Assembly (NCBI RefSeq): GCF_001612945.1
Contig: NZ_BDBK01000017.1
Location: forward strand, 1-64,000
Direction: 5' to 3'
From: Nocardia inohanensis NBRC 100128
GTDB lineage: Bacteria; Actinomycetota; Actinomycetes; Mycobacteriales; Mycobacteriaceae
DNA: 64,000 nucleotides
The notes under the pieces: model-generated
Databases searched by the model: none
What the model saw: only the letters and a program-made list of their open reading frames with translations
Told to the model about the DNA's origin: nothing
Position numbers and translations under genes: made by a program
Shown: positions 39,137 through 47,071 of the stretch, one piece after another
How the letters are laid out: each line of letters starts with the position of its first letter
How positions within the stretch are numbered: the stretch's first letter is position 1

Positions 39137-39934
39137 TCAGGCGTCGGCGAACCGCGCCCGGAGGATGTCGGCTGTCGCCTGGTCGGCGGGCAGGAACGCT
39201 TCCAGATGCAGTTCCGAGAGGGTGATATCGGTGGCGGTGGCGAAGGAGGTGAGCGTGGTGATCAGACGCAGCTCGCCCTCCTCGCTCCGAAGCCGCAGGG
39301 GCACAGCGAATCCCACATGATTCGGGCCCGGATCCACCGGCGGCAGATATCCCTCCAACTCCACGATGAACTCGCTCAGCAGCGGATCCGGGCTGCGCGC
39401 GGCCCGATTGCGCAGGCTGTCGACGATGTGGCGGCCCCATTCCGGCAGGTTCAGCACCCGCCGCGCCAAGCCGTCCGGGTGCAGGGCCAGGCGCAGCACA
39501 TTGACCGGGGATTCCAGCAGCTCCGGCGCGCAGCCGTCGGTGAGCAGCTCGAAGGCGGGATTGGCGGCGACCAGCACGCCGAACGGGCGGGTGACCACGG
39601 CGGGATAGGGGAGATGCCCTTGCAGGATGGTCTCCAGCGCGTGCCGTACCGCACCGAGTTCCGGTGCGTCCAAGGTGGATTCGGGAAACGCGGGCGCGTA
39701 TCCGGCCGCCAGCAGCAGGCTGTTGCGCTCACGCAGGGACAACCCGAGCGATTCCGCCAGCCGCACCACCATGGTCCGGCCCGGATGCGATCGCCCCTGC
39801 TCCAGGAAACTCAGATACCGCTGGCTGGTCTCGGCCTGAATCGCCAAGTCCAGCTGGCTGATTCGCCGCAGCCCGCGCCAATGCCGCAACTGCTGCGCGA
39901 ACGGGGTCGCCTCCACTACCGCCATGGTCGTCAT
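39137..39934 (-). CDS. XRE/MmyB-type transcriptional regulator
   Basis: This 265-residue protein has an N-terminal helix-turn-helix (about residues 12-65: LRHWRGLRRISQLDLAIQAE, SQRYLSFLEQGRSHPGRTMV) and a C-terminal MmyB-like ligand-binding domain. GYAPAFPESTL and the regulatory NPAFELLTDG segment are typical of this domain. Such regulators usually sit next to a dehydrogenase or oxidoreductase and control it. Here it is divergent from the SnoaL/quinone-reductase pair. ATG starts at 39934 and 39925 are both possible. Confidence 0.88.
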   Translation of the reverse strand: MTTMAVVEATPFAQQLRHWRGLRRISQLDLAIQAETSQRYLSFLEQGRSHPGRTMVVRLAESLGLSLRERNSLLLAAGYAPAFPESTLDAPELGAVRHALETILQGHLPYPAVVTRPFGVLVAANPAFELLTDGCAPELLESPVNVLRLALHPDGLARRVLNLPEWGRHIVDSLRNRAARSPDPLLSEFIVELEGYLPPVDPGPNHVGFAVPLRLRSEEGELRLITTLTSFATATDITLSELHLEAFLPADQATADILRARFADA

Positions 39935-39966
39935 GCCTCCACTCTCCGGGTCCGCCCGCCGCTCCG

Positions 39967-40030
39967 CGATTCCCCGGAGGGTATGAGGGAAGACGCTCGC
40001 GTCCGGCCGATCATTCCCTGCGGGGAATCG
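39967..40030. promoter_or_regulatory. Paired 15-bp inverted sites in the XRE/SnoaL divergent promoter
   Basis: CGATTCCCCGGAGGG (39967-39981) and CCCTGCGGGGAATCG (40016-40030) are inverted copies with one mismatch, centred 49 bp apart. The spacing of nearly five helical turns would place two dimers on the same face. They lie between the divergent start codons at 39934 and 40064. Confidence 0.75.
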
Positions 40031-40063
40031 CACAGCCTCCGTTCGGCGGACAAACTTCTCGGC

Positions 40064-40507
40064 ATGAGCAACCGACTGGATGAAAAAGCCCTGATCAACC
40101 TCACCGAGCAGTACGTGGCGCTGTGGAACGAGGCCGACCCGCAGGCCCGCCGCAAGCGGATCGCCGAACTGTGGGCGGCCGGCGGCACCCAGGTGCTGAC
40201 CGACCCGCCGCAGGAGATCCGCGACGCGGCGGCCGCGCTGAACTTCCCGGTGCCCTACCTGGAGGTGCGCGGGCACGACGCCCTCGACGCCCGGGTCACC
40301 CGCGCCTACGAAATGTTCATCGCACCAGGTGAATACGTCTTCCAGGCCCGGGGGCACGCGACGCGGCTGGCCGAGAACCTGGTCGGGCTCGGCTGGGCGA
40401 TGGTCGCCACCGCCGACGGTTCCGAAGGCGGCGCGGGCTACGACGTGCTCGTCCTGGACGAGGACGGCCGCATCCGCAGCGATCACCAGTACATCGGCCC
40501 CGCGTAA
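40064..40507 (+). CDS. SnoaL/NTF2-like protein
   Basis: This 147-residue protein of the NTF2-like cone fold has an N-terminal helix (LINLTEQYVALWNEADPQARRKRIAELWAAGG) followed by beta-strands ending YDVLVLDEDGRIRSDHQYIG. The family includes isomerases, dehydratases and non-catalytic binding proteins; no catalytic residues could be assigned. It is 30 bp before the reductase gene and divergent from the XRE regulator, which probably controls both. Confidence 0.85.
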   Translation: MSNRLDEKALINLTEQYVALWNEADPQARRKRIAELWAAGGTQVLTDPPQEIRDAAAALNFPVPYLEVRGHDALDARVTRAYEMFIAPGEYVFQARGHATRLAENLVGLGWAMVATADGSEGGAGYDVLVLDEDGRIRSDHQYIGPA

Positions 40508-40537
40508 TACCAGCTTCCAGTTTCAGGAGAACGAATC

Positions 40538-41557
40538 ATGAATGCCTTTGCCTACCATGCGGAATCGCTGCGCGGACTCGACGGGCTGAGCCGCCGGGCA
40601 CAGCCGGTTCCGGCGCCCGGACCGCACCAGGTGGTGGTCCGGGTGCGGGCCACCTCGCTGAACCGCCGCGACATCATGCTGCTGGAAGGCACCTACCCGC
40701 TGCCGTTGACGGCGGACATCGTGCCGCTGGTCGACGGCGTCGGCGAGGTGATCGCCCTGGGCGACGGGGTGACGCGCGCCGCCCTCGGTGACCGGGTGGC
40801 CGGCACCTACTTCGTCGGCTGGGTGGACGGCCCGCAGACCCTGGCTCTCGCCGCCCGGCAGTACGGCGCGAACCAGGACGGCTGGCTGGCCGAATACATT
40901 GTGCTGGAGGAGAAGTCGGTGGTGCACGTGCCCGCGCACCTCACCGACGAGGAGGCCGCCGCCCTCACCTGCGCCGGCCTGGTGGCGTGGTCCGGCGTGG
41001 CCAAGCCGATCCCGGCCGGGCCGGGCGACACCGTGCTGACCGTCGGCACCGGCGTGGTCGGGCTCTTCGCCGTCCAGCACGCGAAAATGCTGGGCGCACG
41101 GGTCATCTCGATCACCTCGACCACCGACAAGGCCGATCGGCTGCGCAAGCTCGGGGCCGACGAAGTGGTGGACCGGGCGACGACGCCGGACTGGGAGCAT
41201 GCGGTACAGGAGCTGACCGACGGCCTCGGCGCGGATCATGTGGTGGACGCGGTCGGCCCGCTCACCCTCCCGAAATCCGTTGCGGCAGCGGCCTATGACG
41301 CCCGGGTCACGCTGATCGGCGCGTTCCCGGCCCCCGCCGACGCCCCGCAGACCGACGTGTTCGGCGGCAAATACCTCTCCATCCGGCGCGTCGCGGTCGG
41401 CAGCCGCCGCGACTACGAGGCCATGAACGCCACCATCGCCGCGCACGGTATGCGCCCGGTGATCGACAGTGTCTTCCCCTTCGACCGCGCCGCGGACGCC
41501 TACCGCCACTTCGTCGAGGGCGACCCCTTCGGCAAGGTCGTCATCACGATCCCGTGA
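40538..41557 (+). CDS. Zinc-type alcohol dehydrogenase/quinone-oxidoreductase-like MDR protein
   Basis: This 339-residue medium-chain reductase has the GroES-like N-terminal domain (VRVRATSLNRRDIMLLEGTYPLP, residues 35-57) and the Rossmann motif VLTVGTGVVGLFAVQHAK. It lacks the four-Cys structural zinc loop and the catalytic Cys/His pair, so an NAD(P)H-dependent zinc-free reductase is more likely than an alcohol dehydrogenase. An AGGAGA site precedes the ATG. It is in an operon with the SnoaL gene. Confidence 0.88.
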   Translation: MNAFAYHAESLRGLDGLSRRAQPVPAPGPHQVVVRVRATSLNRRDIMLLEGTYPLPLTADIVPLVDGVGEVIALGDGVTRAALGDRVAGTYFVGWVDGPQTLALAARQYGANQDGWLAEYIVLEEKSVVHVPAHLTDEEAAALTCAGLVAWSGVAKPIPAGPGDTVLTVGTGVVGLFAVQHAKMLGARVISITSTTDKADRLRKLGADEVVDRATTPDWEHAVQELTDGLGADHVVDAVGPLTLPKSVAAAAYDARVTLIGAFPAPADAPQTDVFGGKYLSIRRVAVGSRRDYEAMNATIAAHGMRPVIDSVFPFDRAADAYRHFVEGDPFGKVVITIP

Positions 41558-41766
41558 GGCTCATCGGCACCGCACCCCGCGCTCGTCGGTTCCGGGTTTG
41601 CGCAGCCCATCAGCGATCTTTCGGCAATCGTTATCTATAGATACTGAGCTGGAACAATTCCGTACCGTGTAGTCCGTTCTGCATCTCGGCAAACCTGTGT
41701 ACCGTCCGTGAAGAACGAGCTTTTCTGATCGGCGTCGGTACGCGCTTCGAGCTGAAGGGGTTCGCG
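41558..41766. other. Intergenic region with a 12-bp palindrome
   Basis: About 210 bp without a supported gene. It contains TATCTATAGATA (41632-41643), a perfect AT-rich palindrome in otherwise GC-rich DNA, roughly 125 bp upstream of the proline-rich protein gene. A promoter or operator is the likeliest content. Confidence 0.5.
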
Positions 41767-42267
41767 TTGGCACTCGGTGCGGTGCGGGAGAAGCCCGCCG
41801 CGGGTACGACCGGCGACACTCCCGGTGTCACGGCGCCGGGTGAAATGTCGCCGCGCGTGCTCGTAGTCCTGCTCGTACTGTCGATGGCCCTGGTGGTCAC
41901 CCTGATCGGTGGCACCCTGAAGGCCGGTTTCCACCGCCCGGCCGGCGAAACCGCCGAGGTCACCCCCGTCACCCCCACCACGGCCCGATCCAGCTCGGCG
42001 ACCCAGCCGGTCAATGCCGCGCCCCCGCCGCCCCCGGCCGCCCCGCCGCCGCCCGCGCCTGCCGAACCGGTGCAGGCCCCCGCGCCCGCTTACACCCCGC
42101 CATCCCAGCCGGTCGATATCGCCCCGGCGCCGGCCGCGCCCGAACCCGCACCCCAGGCCCCGGCACCGGCACCGGCCGCGCCGCCGCCGGCGCCCATCCC
42201 GGATATCCTCGCGCCCCTGATTCCGTTCCTGATTCCACCTCCGCCCCCTCCGCCCCCGGCCCCTTGA
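41767..42267 (+). CDS. Single-pass membrane protein with Pro/Ala-rich exterior
   Basis: This 166-residue protein has a cytosolic stub of about 27 residues, one membrane helix (PRVLVVLLVLSMALVVTLIG, about 29-48) and a long extracellular tail dominated by Pro and Ala with an IPDILAPLIPFLIPP segment near the end. A TTG at 41767 follows GAAGGGG; a GTG at 41782 is an alternative. The function is unknown; a cell-wall-spanning role is inferred from composition. The following gene has the same layout. Confidence 0.6.
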   Translation: MALGAVREKPAAGTTGDTPGVTAPGEMSPRVLVVLLVLSMALVVTLIGGTLKAGFHRPAGETAEVTPVTPTTARSSSATQPVNAAPPPPPAAPPPPAPAEPVQAPAPAYTPPSQPVDIAPAPAAPEPAPQAPAPAPAAPPPAPIPDILAPLIPFLIPPPPPPPPAP

Positions 42268-42300
42268 CCGGCACGGCCCGGAATCCGAAGGAGCACAACG

Positions 42301-42963
42301 ATGCTCGGTAGCGTCGAACCCGAACGGCCTTCCGGCACCGGCGATATCGATCCGCGCAGCCTGGGCGTGGTGGTGCTGGTCTCCGGCCTCATGGTGCTGG
42401 CCGTCGGCGGCGGCATGCTGCTCACCGCCTCCGGTGACGAGGGGCGGCCCGCGAGCCCACCCGCAGGTTCGGAATCCATTGACGAACAACGGGTTCCGGC
42501 TTCCCGGCTACCGGCAGGGGCGGCGGATCCGGCCAGTGTGCCGACCGGTGCGGTCGTTCCGCGCTCGCCCAACGGACCGGTGGGCGCGGCCCCCGTCCCG
42601 ACGAGTCCGCCACCGATCCCGGCGCCGACGCCGGCCGTACCCCATCCCGTCGAGCGGCCGGTGGTGATCGGGGCGCAGCGGCTCGCCGTACTACTGCCGG
42701 TGATCGCTCCGGTGAACGCCGCCGTCCCGGTCGGCGGCCCGGGCTGTACGCAAGCCGCCCTGCTGCTTCCGGTAACCCTCCCCAACGGCGGTTGGGTCTG
42801 CACCGACCCGATACCCGCCGCCGAACAGCCCCGTCTCGGCGCGCCTTGTCTCACGAACAGCCCTGCCGCGCATTGGGATCTGCTGCCCGTCGCCCGCTGG
42901 GTGTGCGTGCCGCAGTCGGTGGCTCAGATCCCGGAAACGTCTGCCAGCTGGCCGATTCCGTAG
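42301..42963 (+). CDS. Single-pass membrane protein with Pro-rich linker and Cys-containing C-terminus
   Basis: This 220-residue protein has one membrane helix (PRSLGVVVLVSGLMVLAVGG, about 18-37) and a Pro/Ser/Ala-rich linker to about residue 120. A C-terminal domain (about 121-220) holds four cysteines (GGPGC, GWVC, LGAPC, RWVC), which could form two disulfides outside the membrane. The ATG follows GAAGGAG. It lies 33 bp after a protein of similar design and overlaps the VIT-family gene tail-to-tail by 40 bp. No known family was recognised. Confidence 0.65.
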   Translation: MLGSVEPERPSGTGDIDPRSLGVVVLVSGLMVLAVGGGMLLTASGDEGRPASPPAGSESIDEQRVPASRLPAGAADPASVPTGAVVPRSPNGPVGAAPVPTSPPPIPAPTPAVPHPVERPVVIGAQRLAVLLPVIAPVNAAVPVGGPGCTQAALLLPVTLPNGGWVCTDPIPAAEQPRLGAPCLTNSPAAHWDLLPVARWVCVPQSVAQIPETSASWPIP

Positions 42964-43670
42964 GTGACGGCCATGGCGAGCGCGCCGCCGATCACCACGC
43001 GCAGCACCGCGCGTCGGGGGTCGCTGCCGCCGAGTCGTGAACTGACCGAACCGGTTAGGGCCAATGCCACCAGCACGGCGACGAAGGTGACGGGGATCCG
43101 CCACGGCACCGGCGGCAACAGGATCGCCAGCAGGGGGAGCAGGGCGCCGAGAGTGAAGGAGCCGGCGGAGGAGATCGCCGCGTGCCACGGGTTGGTGAGA
43201 TCGTTCGGGTCGAGCTTCAATTCGGCCTCCGCATGCGCGGCGAAGGCGTCGTGGGCGGTGAGCTCCTCCGCGACCTGCCGGGCGGTCGCATCGGAAAGCC
43301 CCTTGTCGCGGTAGATCTGGGTGAGCTCGGCGAGTTCGAACTCCGGTTCCTCGGCCAGCTCCCGCCGCTCCTTGGACAGCAGCGCCCGCTCGGTATCGCG
43401 CTGCGTGCTGACCGAGACGTACTCTCCGGCCGCCATCGAGATGGCACCGGCCGTGAGCCCCGCGATACCCGCCGTGAGGATCGACGAGGTCTCGGTGGTC
43501 ACCGCGGCCACCCCGACCACCAGCCCGGCCGTGGACACGATCCCGTCATTGGCGCCCAGCACGCCCGCCCGCAACCAGTTCAGCCGCGCGGCCAGACTCT
43601 CGTCGTGCGGTTCGTGCGGATGGGGTAGCGCGGTCTCCGGTTCCGAGCCGCCGTCTTTCGTCTCGTCCAC
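42924..43670 (-). CDS. VIT1/CCC1-family membrane transporter
   Basis: This 248-residue protein has five membrane helices and the family core RLNWLRAGVLGANDGIVSTAGLVVGVA (starting near residue 28) and GAISMAAGEYVSVSTQRDTE. A hydrophilic insertion of about 70 charged residues (about 93-162) is the metal-binding domain of VIT relatives. Family members export Fe2+ or Mn2+ from the cytosol. The start is GTG at 43670. Confidence 0.88.
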   Translation of the reverse strand: MDETKDGGSEPETALPHPHEPHDESLAARLNWLRAGVLGANDGIVSTAGLVVGVAAVTTETSSILTAGIAGLTAGAISMAAGEYVSVSTQRDTERALLSKERRELAEEPEFELAELTQIYRDKGLSDATARQVAEELTAHDAFAAHAEAELKLDPNDLTNPWHAAISSAGSFTLGALLPLLAILLPPVPWRIPVTFVAVLVALALTGSVSSRLGGSDPRRAVLRVVIGGALAMAVTYGIGQLADVSGI

Positions 43671-43749
43671 CCCAGCAGCCTATGCCAGCCGCGTCCCGGT
43701 ATCCGGCACCACAGATCCGGTACTTCCGATACCCGGCGGTCGTGCGCCG

Positions 43750-44202
43750 TCAGGACGAGATCGCGGCCGGGCGGGAGGCGGGCTGGAACTTGAAGGAGAT
43801 CGCCTCCATGATCGGCTTGTGCCGGGTCTTCTGCACGGCCGCGATGCGCCACTGGTCGTCGGTATCGCGAATCACGGTGTAGGTGGCCAGTTTTCCGAGC
43901 TTCTTCGGGTTGCCCTTCGAGGATTCGCCGCGGGTGACCACGATCGCGGTATCCCGGCCGTAGCGACGGATCTCCAGAATCTCGACGGTCAGCCGGGTGC
44001 CTTTGAGGAAGCTGTCGAACAGCGCCTGGTGCGCGCCGCCGATCTCGTCCCCGCCGCGGTAGAGGGTCCCGACATAGGTGACATCGGTGGCGTCGCTGGT
44101 GAAGCAGGCCCCGTAGGCGGTGCCGTCACCGCGGTTCCAGGCGTCCTGGCTGCGCTCGATCAGGGCGCGAATGGCGGTGGTGTCGGCGTCGGTGGTGTGC
44201 AT
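43750..44202 (-). CDS. SgcJ/EcaC-type NTF2-like protein
   Basis: This 150-residue protein begins with the family helix TTAIRALIERSQDAWNRGDGTAYGACFTSDATDVTY (from residue 8) and has VTRGES and a WRIAAVQKTRH strand. SgcJ/EcaC proteins are NTF2-fold members of unclear enzymatic role, often beside MarR or TetR regulators. Here it is divergent from a MarR gene, which probably controls it. Confidence 0.88.
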   Translation of the reverse strand: MHTTDADTTAIRALIERSQDAWNRGDGTAYGACFTSDATDVTYVGTLYRGGDEIGGAHQALFDSFLKGTRLTVEILEIRRYGRDTAIVVTRGESSKGNPKKLGKLATYTVIRDTDDQWRIAAVQKTRHKPIMEAISFKFQPASRPAAISS

Positions 44203-44224
44203 GGCGGTGTTCCTTTTTTGCTAG

Positions 44225-44285
44225 TCTTCTGCGTTGGAGATGTTTCTTCTTTGGAGAAGTATCTTCGTTGAGGAAGAGATTACGA
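44225..44285. promoter_or_regulatory. AT-rich divergent promoter with a MarR-like inverted repeat
   Basis: The stretch is unusually rich in TTCTT/GAAGA words. CTTCT-TTGG-AGAAG (about 44246-44259) is a perfect 5-bp-arm inverted repeat. It lies between the NTF2-like gene and the likely MarR start, so it is a candidate MarR site. Confidence 0.5.
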
Positions 44286-44299
44286 GACTGGAGCGAGCC

Positions 44300-44743
44300 T
44301 TGTCAACGCCTGCCGCGGGAAATCCGCACGAGGTCTTCCGCCGCTATCTGAGTGCTGTGGTGCTGCACGCCCAGGCGGGCGCGCGAGCGGTCGGATTGGG
44401 TGCGACGGATCTGTACGCGCTCAACATCCTGGAGCTGTGCGGGGCCATGACCCCGGGCGAGCTCGGCACCCGCGCTGGGCTGACGACCGGACCGACCACC
44501 CGGCTCATCGATCGTCTGGAGCAGGCCGGTTATGTGCGCCGCGCCCCCGATCCGGGGGATCGCCGCAAGGTGATCGTGGAACCGGCCGGGCACTCCGCCG
44601 AGCTGGATGAGGTGTTGGCTCCGGCGCGCCGGGCCATCGGCGAGATCATCGCCGGTTATACCCCTGAACAGCGGGAATTGCTCTTCGACTACTTCGGCCG
44701 CGCCGCAGTCGCTTTCGAGCAGGCGGCCCGCGCCATCGAATGA
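44300..44743 (+). CDS. MarR-family transcriptional regulator
   Basis: This 147-residue winged-helix protein has an N-terminal dimerisation helix (PHEVFRRYLSAVVLHAQAG), the recognition part LGTRAGLTTGPTTRLIDRLEQAGYV and the wing RRAPDPGDRRKVIVE. The TTG at 44300 was chosen because a GGAG site precedes it and the sequence upstream looks like promoter. An ATG at 44240 would give 167 residues. It is divergent from the SgcJ-like gene. Confidence 0.82.
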   Translation: MSTPAAGNPHEVFRRYLSAVVLHAQAGARAVGLGATDLYALNILELCGAMTPGELGTRAGLTTGPTTRLIDRLEQAGYVRRAPDPGDRRKVIVEPAGHSAELDEVLAPARRAIGEIIAGYTPEQRELLFDYFGRAAVAFEQAARAIE

Positions 44744-44809
44744 TGCGGCGCGGCGCGCGGGGAGGGATGGCTCTCGTTTCGGTGTGGGTGCGACCGATTT
44801 GCTGGAACG

Positions 44810-45901
44810 ATGAAGATCATGGTCGGTCTTCTCTCGCGCTACTGGTCTGTCGTCGTACCGCTCCTGGCCGCGGTTGTGCTGGCCGTTTCCTGGGGGCGCG
44901 AACCCGGCCCCGTCGCCGCCGCCCTGATCGGTGTGGCCCTGATCGGCGCGGTGCTGTCGGCGGTCAGTCACGCCGAAGTGGTGGCGCATCGGGTCGGCGA
45001 ACCCTTCGGCTCGCTCATTCTGGCCGTCGCGGTGACCATCATCGAGGTCGGACTGATCGTCACGCTCATGCTCTCCAGCGGTGACAAGGCCGCCTCCTAC
45101 GCCCGCGATACCGTCTTCGCTGCCGTCATGATCACCTGCAACGGCATTTTCGGTCTGTCGCTGCTGGTCGGTGCGGTGCGCCGCCGGGTGGCCGTCTTCA
45201 ATGCCGAGGGCACCGGCGGCGCGCTCGCGACGGTCGCGACCCTGGCCACGCTGAGCCTGGTGCTGCCGACCTTCACCACCACCGAGCCCGGCCCGGTCTT
45301 CTCCGGTGCGCAATTGGCCTTCGCCGCCGTCGCGTCCCTGGTGCTCTACGGCGTGTTCGTCATGGTGCAGACCGTCCGTCACCCCGACGACTTCATGCCG
45401 GTGGAGGAGACCGGCGACGACGACGAACTCGGGCACATGCCGACCAAGAAGCAGGCGTTGCTCAGCCTCGGTCTGCTGCTGGTGGCCTTGATCGGCGTGG
45501 TCGGGCTGGCCAAGACGGTGTCGCCGTCCATCGAATCCGGTATCGCCGCAGCGGGTTTGCCGGCCTCCGCGGTCGGTGTGGTGATCGCATTGCTGGTGCT
45601 GTTGCCGGAGACCATCGCGGCGGTGCGGGCCGCGCGCGGCGGCCGGGTGCAGATCAGCCTGAATCTGGCGCTGGGATCGGCGATGGCGAGCATCGGCCTG
45701 ACCATTCCGGCGATCGCGCTGGCTTCGATCTTCATCGAGGGCCCGCTCATGCTCGGCCTCGGCGCGACCCAAATGGTCTTGCTGGCCTTGACCGTCGTGG
45801 TCGGCGCGCTCACCGTGGTGCCGGGCCGCGCCACCCTGTTGCAGGGCTGTGTGCACCTGGTGCTGTTCTCGGGCTTCCTGTTCCTGGCGGTAAGTCCTTA
45901 G
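44810..45901 (+). CDS. chaA: Ca2+(Na+)/H+ antiporter, ChaA-like
   Basis: This 363-residue CaCA-superfamily protein has about 11 helices. The two alpha-repeat motifs are GEPFGSLILAVAVTIIEVGLI (about residues 63-83) and LLPETIAAVRAARGGRVQISLNLALGSAMASIGLT, each with an acidic residue expected to bind cations. A charged loop (about 198-220) divides the halves. ChaA exports Ca2+, Na+ or K+ in exchange for protons. Confidence 0.88.
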   Translation: MKIMVGLLSRYWSVVVPLLAAVVLAVSWGREPGPVAAALIGVALIGAVLSAVSHAEVVAHRVGEPFGSLILAVAVTIIEVGLIVTLMLSSGDKAASYARDTVFAAVMITCNGIFGLSLLVGAVRRRVAVFNAEGTGGALATVATLATLSLVLPTFTTTEPGPVFSGAQLAFAAVASLVLYGVFVMVQTVRHPDDFMPVEETGDDDELGHMPTKKQALLSLGLLLVALIGVVGLAKTVSPSIESGIAAAGLPASAVGVVIALLVLLPETIAAVRAARGGRVQISLNLALGSAMASIGLTIPAIALASIFIEGPLMLGLGATQMVLLALTVVVGALTVVPGRATLLQGCVHLVLFSGFLFLAVSP

Positions 45902-46198
45902 CGCGCTGGGCGTTCCAGCGCTGGATTCGGCGCAATCGGTTGAATAGCTGACAGTTCACTCTCGAGGGCCGTCAGGTATGGCTCACCCCGTTGAATGCCC
46001 TCGGCTGGAGGTTCGCGGACCCGGTGCGAGAAGTCATAGCCATGCCGATCCACTCTGATAACACGTTACAGATTGCCTGGTCAAGCTGGTGATATAGGCC
46101 ATGGCCAGCCCTGTTTCCCGGTGTACCGGACAGTTGCGGAGAGGTCTGTGTCACACCTGGAGCGGATTTGTTGTAACTCGGCGTAACCATTAGCTTTG
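45902..46198. other. Promoter region of the mce operon
   Basis: About 300 bp without a supported gene between the antiporter and the first yrbE gene. It holds a relatively AT-rich patch (TGATAACACGTTACAGATT, about 46037-46055), the palindrome GGCCATGGCC (about 46097-46106) and TTTGTTGTAACTCGGCGTAAC shortly before the start. The operon promoter should lie here; the exact start site is not readable. Confidence 0.5.
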
Positions 46199-47071
46199 AT
46201 GGCAGGCAGTGTTGCCGATCACGGAGAAGAAATTTTGAAGCTCGTCACCAAACAAGAGAGTGCTGTCCGCATCGTGCGCGACAACTTCTCCGGCACCGTG
46301 GTGGCCTCGCTGCGCACCTTCGGGCGTGCCGCCGGTATCGCACAGGAATCGGTGGCGGGCACGTTCTCCGATCTCGCACGCGGGCAGTTCCAGTGGAAAG
46401 AGGCCGTCCTCCAGGCGTGGCGGCTGATCACGGTCACCGCGATTCCGGCCATCCTGATGGCGATCCCGTTCGGCGTCATCGTCTCGGTGCAGGTCGGCAA
46501 CCTCATTCACACCCTGGGCGCGGATTCGCTGCTCGGCGCGACCGGCGGCCTGGGCGTCATCAAGCAGGGCGCGCCCCTGGCCACCGGCTTCCTGCTGGGC
46601 GGCGCGGGCGCGGCGGCACTGGCCGCAGATCTGGGTGCGCGCACCATTCGCGAGGAGATCGACGCGCTGAACACCATGGGCATCAGCCCGATTCACCGCT
46701 TGGTCATCCCGCGCATGGTCGCCATGATCTTCGTGGCCCCGCTGCTGAACGTGCTGATCATCTTCGTCGGCGTGCTCGCGGGCTATCTGGTCGCCATCGG
46801 CGGTCAGGGCGTCACGCCCGGTTCCTATTGGGCCACTTTCGGTTCCTTCACCACCACCGCCGATGTCTGGGTGTCGCTGCTGAAGGCGGTCATCTTCGGC
46901 TTCCTGGTGGTGGTGATCGCCTGTCAGCGCGGGCTCGAGGCGAAGGGCGGACCGCGGGGTGTCGCCGATGCCGTGAACGCCGCCGTCGTGCTGTCGGTGG
47001 TGTCGATCGTGACCGTCAATCTGGTCGCCACCCAGATCACCACCATGTTCCTGCCCACGAGGCTGGCCTGA
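46199..47071 (+). CDS. yrbEA: YrbEA, MlaE-type ABC permease of the Mce complex
   Basis: The YrbE pair forms the inner-membrane channel of the Mce lipid importer. The 290-residue protein has an amphipathic N-terminus and about five to six helices. Family motifs are LGADSLLGATGGLGVIKQGAP, GAAALAADLGARTIREEIDALNTMGI (the EExDAL-type coupling helix) and RMVAMIFVAPLLNVL. ATG at 46199 and TTG at 46196 are adjacent; the ATG is given. Its stop overlaps the next start (TGATG). Confidence 0.93.
   Translation: MAGSVADHGEEILKLVTKQESAVRIVRDNFSGTVVASLRTFGRAAGIAQESVAGTFSDLARGQFQWKEAVLQAWRLITVTAIPAILMAIPFGVIVSVQVGNLIHTLGADSLLGATGGLGVIKQGAPLATGFLLGGAGAAALAADLGARTIREEIDALNTMGISPIHRLVIPRMVAMIFVAPLLNVLIIFVGVLAGYLVAIGGQGVTPGSYWATFGSFTTTADVWVSLLKAVIFGFLVVVIACQRGLEAKGGPRGVADAVNAAVVLSVVSIVTVNLVATQITTMFLPTRLA

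Noticed and set aside
44303-45856. 517-residue open frame antisense to marR and chaA
   Set aside because: Low-complexity polar composition and no start region; both sense genes are well supported.
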